The position numbers and the translations under genes were made by a program. A DNA stretch of 7,596 nucleotides from an uncultured Odoribacter sp. (GTDB lineage Bacteria > Bacteroidota > Bacteroidia > Bacteroidales > Marinifilaceae). Within the stretch, counting starts at the first letter, position 1. Each line of letters begins with the position of its first letter. Positions 1 through 6,171 of the stretch are shown here, piece after piece. The notes under the pieces are model-generated. The model was given only the letters and a program-made list of their open reading frames with translations, searched no databases and was not told the DNA's origin. The DNA is taken from the NCBI GenBank assembly GCA_910578105.1, contig CAJTPD010000019.1, positions 1 to 7,596 of the forward strand. Direction: 5' to 3'.

Positions 1-2
1 AG

Positions 3-440
3 GGCGCGGATATGGTGACAAAGGCAATGGGCGCGGTATCGGGCCTGGGAGCGCTGATTTCCAAAAACCCGCTGCCCAGCTTCCACCCCCGCGACCTGCT
101 GTTTGGCGCTGCCGGCGCGGTCATTATCCGGGCCGTGGTTTATTTCAAGGCGAAAAACGCCAAGAAATACCGCCACGGAGTTGAGTATGGTTCGGCGCGT
201 TGGGGAAATTCCGACGATATTAAGCCTTTCATCAATCCCCAATTCGACCAGAACATTCTCCTGACGCAGACAGAGCGCGTCATGGTGGGGAGAAACAAAA
301 TCCCCAAGTACAATATCAACAAAAATGTGCTGGTGATCGGCGGTTCCGGCTCCGGCAAGACCCGCTTCCACATCAAGCCCAACCTCATGCAAATGAACGC
401 AAGCTATATCGTTACCGATCCGAACGTGATAGTGTTATAA
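3..440 (+). CDS. VirD4/TraG-type conjugative coupling protein, 5'-partial and truncated by an insertion
   Basis: This is the N-terminal part of a type IV coupling protein, the inner-membrane ATPase that brings relaxase-bound DNA to the mating channel. The frame is open to the left window edge, so the ATG at 12 is probably internal and the true start lies upstream. Counting from that ATG, a hydrophobic segment (about residues 29-45) matches the second membrane helix. The YGSARWG motif (59-65) is typical of Firmicutes ICE VirD4 proteins, and Walker A is GGSGSGKT (110-117). The match to the family runs through SYIVTDP (131-137). Family members normally continue with K-G-T, whereas here the frame reads N-V-I-V-L and stops. 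Full-length proteins have several hundred more residues, including Walker B, so this copy cannot be functional. The break at about base 424 is best explained by insertion of the recombinase-bearing DNA that follows. Confidence 0.88.
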   Translation, partial: GADMVTKAMGAVSGLGALISKNPLPSFHPRDLLFGAAGAVIIRAVVYFKAKNAKKYRHGVEYGSARWGNSDDIKPFINPQFDQNILLTQTERVMVGRNKIPKYNINKNVLVIGGSGSGKTRFHIKPNLMQMNASYIVTDPNVIVL

Positions 441-483
441 GGAACTAAAAAGCGTTACATCATAACAGAACGGGGGTTATATA
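418..483. other. Probable left insertion junction of a serine-recombinase element in virD4
   Basis: Homology to the coupling protein stops at about base 424, within the codons that normally encode D-P-K-G-T. The serine recombinase starts at 484, pointing inward. TnpX/TndX-type elements commonly have the recombinase gene near one end, so the roughly 60 bp between are a good candidate for an attL-like end. The exact crossover base cannot be fixed, because the other end of the element and the rest of virD4 are not in the window. I saw no second copy of the flanking virD4 sequence downstream. Confidence 0.5.
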
Positions 484-942
484 ATGAGCAAACAATTAAA
501 CAGTATCAAGATTACCGCCCTGTATGAAAGGCTCTCCCGTGATGATGAGCTACAGGGCGAATCCAACAGTATCACGAACCAGAAACATTTCTTAGAGGAC
601 TACGCAAGGAAGAACGGCTTTGTCAACATACGCCACTTCACCGACGGAGTGAGTGGGACGACATTCGACCGGGAGGGCTTCCAGTCTATGATTGCCGAAG
701 TGGAAGCCGGAAACGTGGCTGTCATTATCGTAAAAGATATGAGCCGGTTTGGGCGCGACTATCTGAAAGTAGGGTTCTATACCGAAGTCATGTTTAAAGA
801 AAAAGGCGTCCGGTTCATAGCAATCAACAACGGCATAGACAGCAGCAACCAGCAGGACAGCGATTTCACGCCGTTTTTGAACATTATGAACAAAAGTCTC
901 GCATTGGGTAGGGATAAAATCTTAGTTGCTCTAAAGTCATAA
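484..942 (+). CDS. Large serine recombinase (TnpX/TndX-like), C-terminally truncated remnant
   Basis: This is the catalytic domain of a large serine recombinase, the enzyme class that excises and integrates elements such as Tn4451 and Tn5397 through a serine-DNA covalent intermediate. The YERLSRDD motif (residues 14-21) contains the predicted nucleophile Ser18. The MSRFGRD motif (86-92) carries the two catalytic-site arginines, and the QDSDFTPFLNIMN stretch (124-136) is typical of the end of the catalytic domain. Relatives continue after NIMN with a glutamate-tryptophan-tyrosine segment and about 400 more residues (recombinase domain, zinc ribbon, coiled coil). Here the sequence becomes unrelated at about base 891 and stops 16 residues later. 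A ribosome binding site (GGGGGT, 7 bp before the ATG) supports the start. Without its DNA-binding part it is probably inactive for integration. Its place directly after the broken virD4 marks it as the end gene of an inserted element. Confidence 0.87.
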   Translation: MSKQLNSIKITALYERLSRDDELQGESNSITNQKHFLEDYARKNGFVNIRHFTDGVSGTTFDREGFQSMIAEVEAGNVAVIIVKDMSRFGRDYLKVGFYTEVMFKEKGVRFIAINNGIDSSNQQDSDFTPFLNIMNKSLALGRDKILVALKS

Positions 943-946
943 CACC

Positions 947-1438
947 TTATTCATTGATAGTTTCAGGGAAAAGAAATGTCCATTCCATACATTTGCAAAA
1001 ATCTCCACTCAAGTAACCGCAAAAGAAAAGAAACGCATATATATCTGGAAGACAACAATCAAAAAGGAGGTCTGCCACATATGGGGCATGAAGTTTATAA
1101 TTTCTCCTTTTGACTACATTGGGATTCATTTGAAAGTCAGTTTGAATCCTTTCCCATAAAATTTTTCCAGCTTCCTCGGTCTTGGCCCCACATGTTATCA
1201 GAAGTGGAATTTTATGGTTGCCTATGTGGGAAAATAATGTTCCTGCATACATATCCTTTTCTTTTACAGCCTCAAAGAAAATATTGCCAAAAATCCTTGT
1301 CCCTCCTGGCTGTAAAGATTCTTGAGCGATTGCTCTTAGCTGAGCATTGACTATAGGGTTCGGTTCAAAATACTTCATGGTCTGATAAACATTGTGTTCG
1401 GTATTAAAAGTGAAATGTTCAAATCCCTTTTCTGGCAT
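947..1438 (-). CDS. Hypothetical protein, 163 aa, unrecognised family
   Basis: I cannot name this gene with confidence. It encodes 163 residues with ordinary codon-like composition and a globular pattern: an N-terminal half with alternating charged and hydrophobic stretches (NAQLRAIAQES, GKILWERIQTDFQ) and a C-terminal part rich in aromatic residues and cysteines (LLFDCCLP near residue 128, then GDFCKCMEW about 145-153). The four cysteines in two pairs (C-C and C-x-C) might bind a metal or be incidental. No signal peptide is evident. The stop lies only 4 bp beyond the convergent recombinase remnant, so the end of that remnant and the end of this gene meet. The region before the ATG at 1438 has only a weak purine-rich ribosome binding site (GAAAGA). 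It may be ICE cargo or flanking DNA brought in by the event that cut the recombinase. Confidence 0.55.
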   Translation of the reverse strand: MPEKGFEHFTFNTEHNVYQTMKYFEPNPIVNAQLRAIAQESLQPGGTRIFGNIFFEAVKEKDMYAGTLFSHIGNHKIPLLITCGAKTEEAGKILWERIQTDFQMNPNVVKRRNYKLHAPYVADLLFDCCLPDIYAFLFFCGYLSGDFCKCMEWTFLFPETINE

Positions 1439-1463
1439 GGTTCATATCTTTCGGTTTGCTCTG

Positions 1464-1495
1464 TGGTATAATAGGTATGCAAGTATGCGATACCT
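1464..1495 (+). promoter_or_regulatory. Candidate extended -10 box with adjacent dyad (possible operator)
   Basis: A perfect TATAAT at 1467-1472 is preceded by TGG, giving an extended -10 element on the plus strand. No good -35 box lies 16-18 bp upstream. It is followed directly by an imperfect palindrome: AGGTAT-GCA (1473-1481) against TGC-G-ATACCT (1486-1495), a nine-pair dyad with one bulged base. Such a dyad over a transcription start is a common operator layout. No convincing gene begins within 500 bp downstream on this strand, apart from the XRE regulator at 1996. This is therefore either a distant promoter for that regulator, a promoter for an untranslated RNA, or chance. Confidence 0.35.
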
Positions 1496-1916
1496 GTTCG
1501 CCGCAGAGCGTAGTTTGTTGGTATCAATTTATTTGTTCAGATTTTTGCCTGTGATGTCTTGCCCGCATAGGTGACCAATCGGCTTTGTCAACGAGTACGC
1601 TTTTTCCTTGATTGGAGAAAAGATTTGCTGGACAGCATACCACATTCGCCATTGAGCGCAACGCTCTTTGATGCAGATACAGGCACGCAAATAACCGATT
1701 CTTTGCGGATTTCACAAGGCTTGAATCCAAACTGTGATTTTTAGGTGCCGCTCTTCCCGAATACCGTTCCTGCCCGGGAATCCCACCCCGGCGTATCGCT
1801 CTTCTTGGTGCGCTCATATCGTGGCGACACTTCGCCGGAAAGCATATCCCATTCGGACGGTCATGTAATTTTCAAGGTTCGGTGGTGCGTGTCAGGTACA
1901 TTGTAGCGAAAAAATA
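1496..1916. other. Intergenic stretch without a supportable gene
   Basis: No frame on either strand gives a convincing protein here. The minus-strand frame at 1524-1817 gives an arginine-rich, low-complexity-looking translation and lacks a ribosome binding site. The plus-strand frames are broken by stops. The GC content appears higher than in the neighbouring unknown gene and similar to ICE backbone. The segment may be a decayed backbone gene or a long leader of the regulator at 1996. Confidence 0.4.
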
Positions 1917-1954
1917 CGCCCTTTTCCGTATATCCAAGAGGATGGAAAAGGGCG
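1917..1954 (+). repeat. 11-bp perfect inverted repeat in the leader of the XRE regulator
   Basis: CGCCCTTTTCC (1917-1927) and GGAAAAGGGCG (1944-1954) are perfect complements. A further inner stem, ATCC (1932-1935) with GGAT (1940-1943), continues the helix with four unpaired bases on one side. In RNA this would form a stable hairpin about 40 bases before the start of the regulator gene. There is no U-tract after it, so it is not a standard terminator. It could be an operator for the regulator itself or an RNA structure. A smaller hairpin, AGCGTG (1962-1967) with CACGCT (1973-1978), lies between it and the ribosome binding site. Confidence 0.6.
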
Positions 1955-1995
1955 GCAAATCAGCGTGATTTCCACGCTTATGGACGGAGGCAGCG

Positions 1996-2841
1996 ATGGA
2001 AACTAAATTGACAATACAGGAGCGCTTGAAGGACTTGCGGGTCGTTGACCGGGGCCTGAGTTTGGAACAGCTTGCGGAGCAGACAGGGCTTTCCAAATCT
2101 GCCCTTGGTAAATATGAAGCCGAAGATTTCAAGGATATAAGCCCATTTGCCATTGTGACGCTGGCAAAGTTCTACGGCGTGTCTACAGACTATCTGCTGG
2201 GTCTGACAGAACAAAAAAATCACCCAGATACAGCTCTTTCTGAGTTGCATCTGAGTGATGATGCTATTGAAGTATTAAAGAATGGGAAGTTTAATAAACG
2301 ACTGCTGTCGGAAATGCTTTGCCACCCTGATTTTCAGCGGTTGATGCTGGACATAGAGATTTTCGTTGATCGAATTGCCGATATGCGAATCAACGATATG
2401 AACGCTGTGCTGGAGGCTGTCCGGCAAATGCTCCTCGCAAAGCAGGGAGCAAGTCAGGATGATTTGTATCTACGAACACTGGAACTGGTACAAGTTCAGG
2501 AAGAAGAGTACTTCGGTCATGTGGTTTCTGAGGATTTGAACTGGATACTTCGTGATATCAAGAAAGCACATAAGGTTGACCGTACAACCGCAGACCAATC
2601 TTCTGTGGCAGCTGAAACACAGGCGCAGTTGCAAGAGGTTATGTCTTTTGAAGGCAGTGCAGAAGAAAAGAAGGCGAGATTTTTCCTTGCAAACCTTGGG
2701 ATTGACTATGATGCTATTACTAAGGAGCAGTTTGTAACTATTATCGAGGTGCTTAGACTGTCGACGCACCTAAAAAACCCAATTAACGGACGGGGGAAAA
2801 CAAAATCTCATCAAGGACATAGACGTTTGAAGCGTAAGTAG
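1996..2841 (+). CDS. XRE-family helix-turn-helix transcriptional regulator of the ICE
   Basis: This 281-residue protein has an N-terminal Cro/C1-type helix-turn-helix at about residues 8-68, with the two helices recognisable in LSLEQLAEQTGLSKSALGKY (21-40). The following PFAIVTLAKFYGVSTDYLLGLT (50-71) is the usual end of the XRE domain. The remaining 200 residues are helical and acidic, with no motif I recognise, and probably serve dimerisation or sensing. The last 20 or so residues are basic (GRGKTKSHQGHRRLKRK). The start is well supported by GGAGG at 1986-1990, 5 bp before the ATG. Regulators of this kind are common in Clostridia Tn1549-like ICEs, where they probably control transfer or accessory genes. 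Inverted repeats just upstream are possible autoregulatory sites. It is convergent with the methylase-ATPase operon, so it is not cotranscribed with it. Confidence 0.87.
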   Translation: METKLTIQERLKDLRVVDRGLSLEQLAEQTGLSKSALGKYEAEDFKDISPFAIVTLAKFYGVSTDYLLGLTEQKNHPDTALSELHLSDDAIEVLKNGKFNKRLLSEMLCHPDFQRLMLDIEIFVDRIADMRINDMNAVLEAVRQMLLAKQGASQDDLYLRTLELVQVQEEEYFGHVVSEDLNWILRDIKKAHKVDRTTADQSSVAAETQAQLQEVMSFEGSAEEKKARFFLANLGIDYDAITKEQFVTIIEVLRLSTHLKNPINGRGKTKSHQGHRRLKRK

Positions 2842-2947
2842 TGAGTGAATACTCTATAAGATTGGAGAAGGAGTATCCGTAGACTTTTATCGCTCTCTGA
2901 AAACTATTCACATGGCTGCGAATTGTGTTACAAGATTAATCTGCCGA

Positions 2948-2988
2948 AAACATGGGCGGAAATCAAAAATAGATTTTCGCCCATGTTT
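2948..2988. terminator. Bidirectional rho-independent terminator
   Basis: CATGGGCGGAAATC (2951-2964) pairs with GATTTTCGCCCATG (2972-2985) with one mismatch in 14 positions around a 7-base loop. The stem is flanked by AAA (2948-2950) and TTT (2986-2988), which extend it. On the plus strand the stem is followed by TTTAT, and on the minus strand by TTTTCGG. It sits between the convergent regulator (end 2841) and ATPase (end 3011), where a terminator for both is expected. Confidence 0.8.
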
Positions 2989-3010
2989 ATAAGAAATCTT
3001 ATGGGAAGAA

Positions 3011-4699
3011 TTAAATTGTTTCACCCTCTCCTAATACCTGCTCGTGATTGACTGTGGGGAGAGTATCAACCTCTAATTGATCCGCAAGCTGATTGAACAG
3101 TGTGGAAAATCGTTCTATAAATTCACTTGTTTCAGTTGGATGTTCACTACACCAAAAATCGAACAGAATATTTTGATTTCCAAGAGCGCACTCGGTTTGA
3201 GCATACCAATCTTTGAAGTCTTCTGTTAAATAATTCTCGGCCTCTAATGCCCAATTATTAAAACAAATATCATATGTGAAAGCGTTGGCCCGAGAAGAAA
3301 AGGTCTGGAACCTTAAAAAGGTAGCATGATTTTTTAAAAGTACAAACATATCTTTTTCAATAACCAAGGGTAAAAACAAAAAATTTCCAGCTTCGTTTAC
3401 AAACTGCGCTTTTGACCTATATTCCGGTTTTGCAGGAACATCGCCATCAAGGACAATTATATTTTTGCGAAACTCAGGTATTTCCTTTTGTGCTAATTGA
3501 ATATAGTTTGGCCACCCTAAATTTACATCCACAAAAGTCATAAATAATTCAAGGTTGATTCCCAGACCACTCGATAGTACATATTGCAAGAAAGCACATG
3601 CTCGCGTATCTTCACAATAAACTCTAATCTTGTTTTCACCGGCAGGTATTGTAAGATTGATATCGTTCAAAATTCTATTTAAATCATCACTGGTAAAAAT
3701 ATTCCTCGGCATAATGGTTCGGTTGCCCTCCTGATCATAATGCGGTTCCAGATATACTATGGAACTATCGTATGCATATGTCGGGAGATTTATACCCTTA
3801 TTTTTCCGTTCTTCTCGCTGAAGCCTATTAACACTTTTTAAAACTATCGGTGAATGAGTGGTAAAAACTATTTGAATCTTATAATCACCAGCAGCTTTCC
3901 ACAAATACTCAACTAACTTGGATTGCGAAAAGCCATACAGGGTCGCATCTAATTCATCAATGAGGAGTATCCCACCTTTATAGTCCCGAGGATACTGTTC
4001 TTTGAGACGTCTAAAAGAGAGGATAGCCAGTATAATCCGTACAATATTTCCTTCGCCTGCGGAATTTGTAAAGATGTCGTGTATATCATCGCTTACACCA
4101 GCAAATGTTTTCGAAGATGCCCCTTTTTCAAGTCCAACAGTTGGAGTTCCATTCATAGACTGAATTGATAGAATAGTTCGATAATTTGTAATACAGTATT
4201 CTAATTCTTCAGAAGTTAAAGTGGCTTGAACTGATTGAGTTTTTCCGCCTTCGCCAATGGGAAAAAGTCTGCTTAAACTCAAAAAATAAACAGGTAATTG
4301 AATATATCCGGCTCCTCTGGCCCTGCTCTCGGCGTTCCAAAATCTTAAAGTTGTTGTATGCCCTGTTTGACTACGGGCTATACTTTCAACCGAATAGTAT
4401 GGTTGCTCATAAATGTGATTATGGAGAACCAATTTCCACCTATGCTCACCAATTATATCGTGGTCGGGAGATATCTTAAATTTATCCTTAAACTGAGAAC
4501 GAAAATTGTATCCATCTATTGTTTTACAACCATACATTGTATGGCCCTTGGATATAGTGAAGGGCTGTCCAATCATTCCCAAGACTGTCGTTTTTTGCGT
4601 CGCATTTCGTCCAGAAATTGCAGTAATACGGCGCCCTAAATCAAAGGATACATTCTCGAATGAACGAAATTTTTCTATTTCAATACTCTTAATAATCAT
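3011..4699 (-). CDS. OLD-like AAA/ABC ATPase with C-terminal TOPRIM-type nuclease domain, putative defence effector
   Basis: This 562-residue protein begins with the RecF/SMC-like fold IEIEKFRSFENV (6-17). Walker A is GRNATQKTT (30-38), with Gln35 where the family normally has Gly. An ABC-signature-like NSAGEGN lies at 212-218, Walker B is ILLIDELDATL (244-254, D248/E249), and the switch histidine is in FTTHSP (279-284, His282). After the head domain, IRVYCEDTRA (358-367, Glu363) and IIVLDGD (414-420, Asp418/Asp420) fit the Glu and DxD metal-binding motifs of a TOPRIM domain. That order matches overcoming-lysogenization-defect (OLD)/GajA-type nucleases, which couple ATP binding to DNA cleavage. 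The start has a good ribosome binding site (GAGGGAC, 4 bp before the ATG). It follows the methyltransferase by 17 bp, so the two are almost certainly cotranscribed. I infer a restriction-like role: cutting DNA that lacks the partner's mark. The TOPRIM assignment is by motif only and less certain than the ATPase. Confidence 0.85.
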   Translation of the reverse strand: MIIKSIEIEKFRSFENVSFDLGRRITAISGRNATQKTTVLGMIGQPFTISKGHTMYGCKTIDGYNFRSQFKDKFKISPDHDIIGEHRWKLVLHNHIYEQPYYSVESIARSQTGHTTTLRFWNAESRARGAGYIQLPVYFLSLSRLFPIGEGGKTQSVQATLTSEELEYCITNYRTILSIQSMNGTPTVGLEKGASSKTFAGVSDDIHDIFTNSAGEGNIVRIILAILSFRRLKEQYPRDYKGGILLIDELDATLYGFSQSKLVEYLWKAAGDYKIQIVFTTHSPIVLKSVNRLQREERKNKGINLPTYAYDSSIVYLEPHYDQEGNRTIMPRNIFTSDDLNRILNDINLTIPAGENKIRVYCEDTRACAFLQYVLSSGLGINLELFMTFVDVNLGWPNYIQLAQKEIPEFRKNIIVLDGDVPAKPEYRSKAQFVNEAGNFLFLPLVIEKDMFVLLKNHATFLRFQTFSSRANAFTYDICFNNWALEAENYLTEDFKDWYAQTECALGNQNILFDFWCSEHPTETSEFIERFSTLFNQLADQLEVDTLPTVNHEQVLGEGETI

Positions 4700-4717
4700 A
4701 TATGTCCCTCTTTTATT

Positions 4718-5593
4718 TTAGCTTCGCAAATTAATAGAAATCTTGCTATTAGCTAATTGTTCCTGAGTTGGACACCACTGCGTATCTGAAAAAATAATCA
4801 ATTCAGATGCCGTCCCTTTATTTGCGGCACTATATGTCAAATCGAATCTTTGAATCGTAAAATCCGCATATAAATTTTCAATTTCAGGCACATCATCATA
4901 GGTGATTATCCAAGGGGAAACTATTTCTTGAACTATGACATCACGGATTCGTTTGTGATCGTAGTGGGTGAAAAAGTTTTTATATAATTTTTGACCTTTA
5001 TTGTAATATGGAGGATCAAAATAAAAGAATACATTGTTCCCCCAAGCAGTAGCATAATTACGCAATAGGCTAATAATGTCTTTATTATAAACTGCAATAT
5101 TTTTTTTGCGCTCTGCTATTGCAGCGATTTTAGAAATAATAGCATCCTTATCAAAACGCACATCTAATTTCCAATCACCAGATTGTGAATACCCACCTAT
5201 GGGACCCGCATTTAAAATGCCAGATCGATTTGTGCGATTAAGAAAAAGTGTGGCAAACGCTAAATCCAACGAGTAAGCTGTTGAGGTTTGATAAATTTCT
5301 TTTTGCCTGCGCCATTCATCAATTGTGAGGGGGGTATCCCAAATTTTTTGAATAAGAGCGCCAGGTTCTTGCTTTATTGCCCGCCAAAACGAATAAATTG
5401 CTTTGTCATAATCGTTAATAACGATATTCTCGACTGTACCTGATAGCAGTAGAGAAAGAGCGACACCTGCACCACCTGCAAAAGGTTCAACATAAGTACA
5501 GTTAGGAATCCCAAGGTTTTGGATGGCAATTCCAATAAAATTTGCCAGACGTGCTTTCCCGCCTGGATAACGCAAAGGAGATGGGTTTGGCAT
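4718..5593 (-). CDS. DNA adenine N6-methyltransferase, D12 class (Dam-like)
   Basis: This 291-residue enzyme should transfer a methyl group from S-adenosylmethionine to the N6 of adenine in a short DNA site. It carries, in D12/alpha-class order, PLRYPGGKARL (6-16), the SAM-binding motif VEPFAGGAGVAL (35-46), NDYD (60-63), the D12-family FLNRTNRSGI (117-126) and the catalytic DPPY (193-196) in FYFDPPYYNKG. The length is normal for the family and no motif is missing. I chose the ATG at 5593 because GGGAG lies 8 bp upstream and the family motif begins right after it. An in-frame TTG at 5656 would add 21 residues but overlaps the predicted -35 box. The target sequence cannot be read from the protein; GATC is a common but unproven choice for Dam relatives. 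Its partner downstream is the ATPase/TOPRIM protein, for which this enzyme would protect host DNA in a restriction-like model. Confidence 0.92.
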   Translation of the reverse strand: MPNPSPLRYPGGKARLANFIGIAIQNLGIPNCTYVEPFAGGAGVALSLLLSGTVENIVINDYDKAIYSFWRAIKQEPGALIQKIWDTPLTIDEWRRQKEIYQTSTAYSLDLAFATLFLNRTNRSGILNAGPIGGYSQSGDWKLDVRFDKDAIISKIAAIAERKKNIAVYNKDIISLLRNYATAWGNNVFFYFDPPYYNKGQKLYKNFFTHYDHKRIRDVIVQEIVSPWIITYDDVPEIENLYADFTIQRFDLTYSAANKGTASELIIFSDTQWCPTQEQLANSKISINLRS

Positions 5594-5627
5594 CGCATTC
5601 ACTCCCTTCGGTACAATACTCAACATT

Positions 5628-5656
5628 ATTCTAACATCTTTTTCTGGATAACGCAA
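5628..5656 (-). promoter_or_regulatory. Predicted sigma-A promoter of the methyltransferase-ATPase operon
   Basis: Read on the minus strand, TTGCGT (5656-5651) and TAGAAT (5633-5628) are separated by exactly 17 bp, close to the TTGACA/TATAAT consensus. The -10 box lies about 35 bp before the chosen methyltransferase ATG, leaving a short leader with the ribosome binding site. The spacing and position are good, but the match was found by eye only. Confidence 0.55.
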
Positions 5657-5718
5657 GATGCGGCAACATTAGAAATCTTGCATTTTAATCGTACTCATAA
5701 CTTTGAGTTCTAATTGAG

Positions 5719-5765
5719 AGCAAGCGGGCAGAGTGCCGATCAATCCGGTACTCCGCCCGCTTGCT
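5719..5765. repeat. 20-bp near-perfect inverted repeat with 7-base loop
   Basis: The left arm 5719-5738 (AGCAAGCGGGCAGAGTGCCG) and the right arm 5746-5765 are complementary in 19 of 20 positions when one G-T pair is allowed, around the loop ATCAATC. No run of T follows the stem on either strand, so it is not a textbook rho-independent terminator. It could still stop transcription from the DUF6061-like gene, whose stop codon is 6 bp away. It lies between that gene and the methyltransferase operon, exactly where GC-richer backbone gives way to AT-rich cargo. Confidence 0.75.
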
Positions 5766-5771
5766 GTGAAA

Positions 5772-6029
5772 TTAGGAATTACCTTCAATCCCGCTGTGCG
5801 AACCGGACACGCGCCTGAGATAGCCCTCCAAATCACCACAGAGAACCAACTCCGCATAGTCCAAGGGGGCGTTGTAAACGAGCCAGTCCAGTTCGGAGCG
5901 AGCATTGATGCTCATAGCGACTTCCTTCTCGACCTCGGTGTAGTCAATGGAAATCATGCTCCCGTCCGCATATCGCAGTTCGACATTGCCGGTGTCGATA
6001 TTAAACTCGCACGATAACATCTTGTTCAT
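5772..6029 (-). CDS. DUF6061-like small ICE-associated protein, 85 aa
   Basis: The protein has a compact pattern (SCEFNIDTGNVELRYADGSM, then ISIDYTEVEKEV and RSELDWLVYNAPLDYAELVL) that I recognise as the small DUF6061-type family found on Clostridia conjugative elements. Its function is unknown. The first half looks like beta strands of the form 'value of an expression plus D-G', and the rest is helical. The start at 6029 is fixed by GGAGG 7 bp upstream. An in-frame ATG at 6086 would add 19 residues but has no ribosome binding site. Its GC content seems higher than that of the genes on either side, in line with ICE backbone. No membrane segment or signal peptide is seen. Confidence 0.75.
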   Translation of the reverse strand: MNKMLSCEFNIDTGNVELRYADGSMISIDYTEVEKEVAMSINARSELDWLVYNAPLDYAELVLCGDLEGYLRRVSGSHSGIEGNS

Positions 6030-6171
6030 AGTGGAACCTCCGTAAAGCTTTGTATTTTGTAACCAATCCCGACTGACAGTTGCCATTCATTTTTGATTAC
6101 TGTTTTACGGACACCCACCTAAGGGAGCGGCTGCCTTTTTTGGGGCTTGCTGATAAGTTGGAATTTACAAA

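Noticed and set aside
424..483. Group II intron 5' end at the virD4 break (GTGAT resembles the GTGYG start)
   Set aside because: The match to the intron consensus is poor, no intron reverse transcriptase or domain V follows, and a serine recombinase at the junction explains the break better.
1524..1817. Minus-strand open frame of 97 codons
   Set aside because: No ribosome binding site, arginine-rich translation without protein-like pattern, and no family I recognise.
4358..4721. Plus-strand open frames over the ATPase 5' region
   Set aside because: They lie antisense to a well-supported gene with clear ATPase motifs and have no motifs of their own.
5594..5656. 21-residue N-terminal extension of the methyltransferase from a TTG
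   Set aside because: The TTG overlaps the predicted -35 box, and the ATG at 5593 has a good ribosome binding site directly before the family motif.
6120..6142. Possible plus-strand terminator (AAGG-AGC against GCT-CCTT, followed by T6)
   Set aside because: The stem is short with an internal mismatch and too small a loop, and no plus-strand gene ends nearby.
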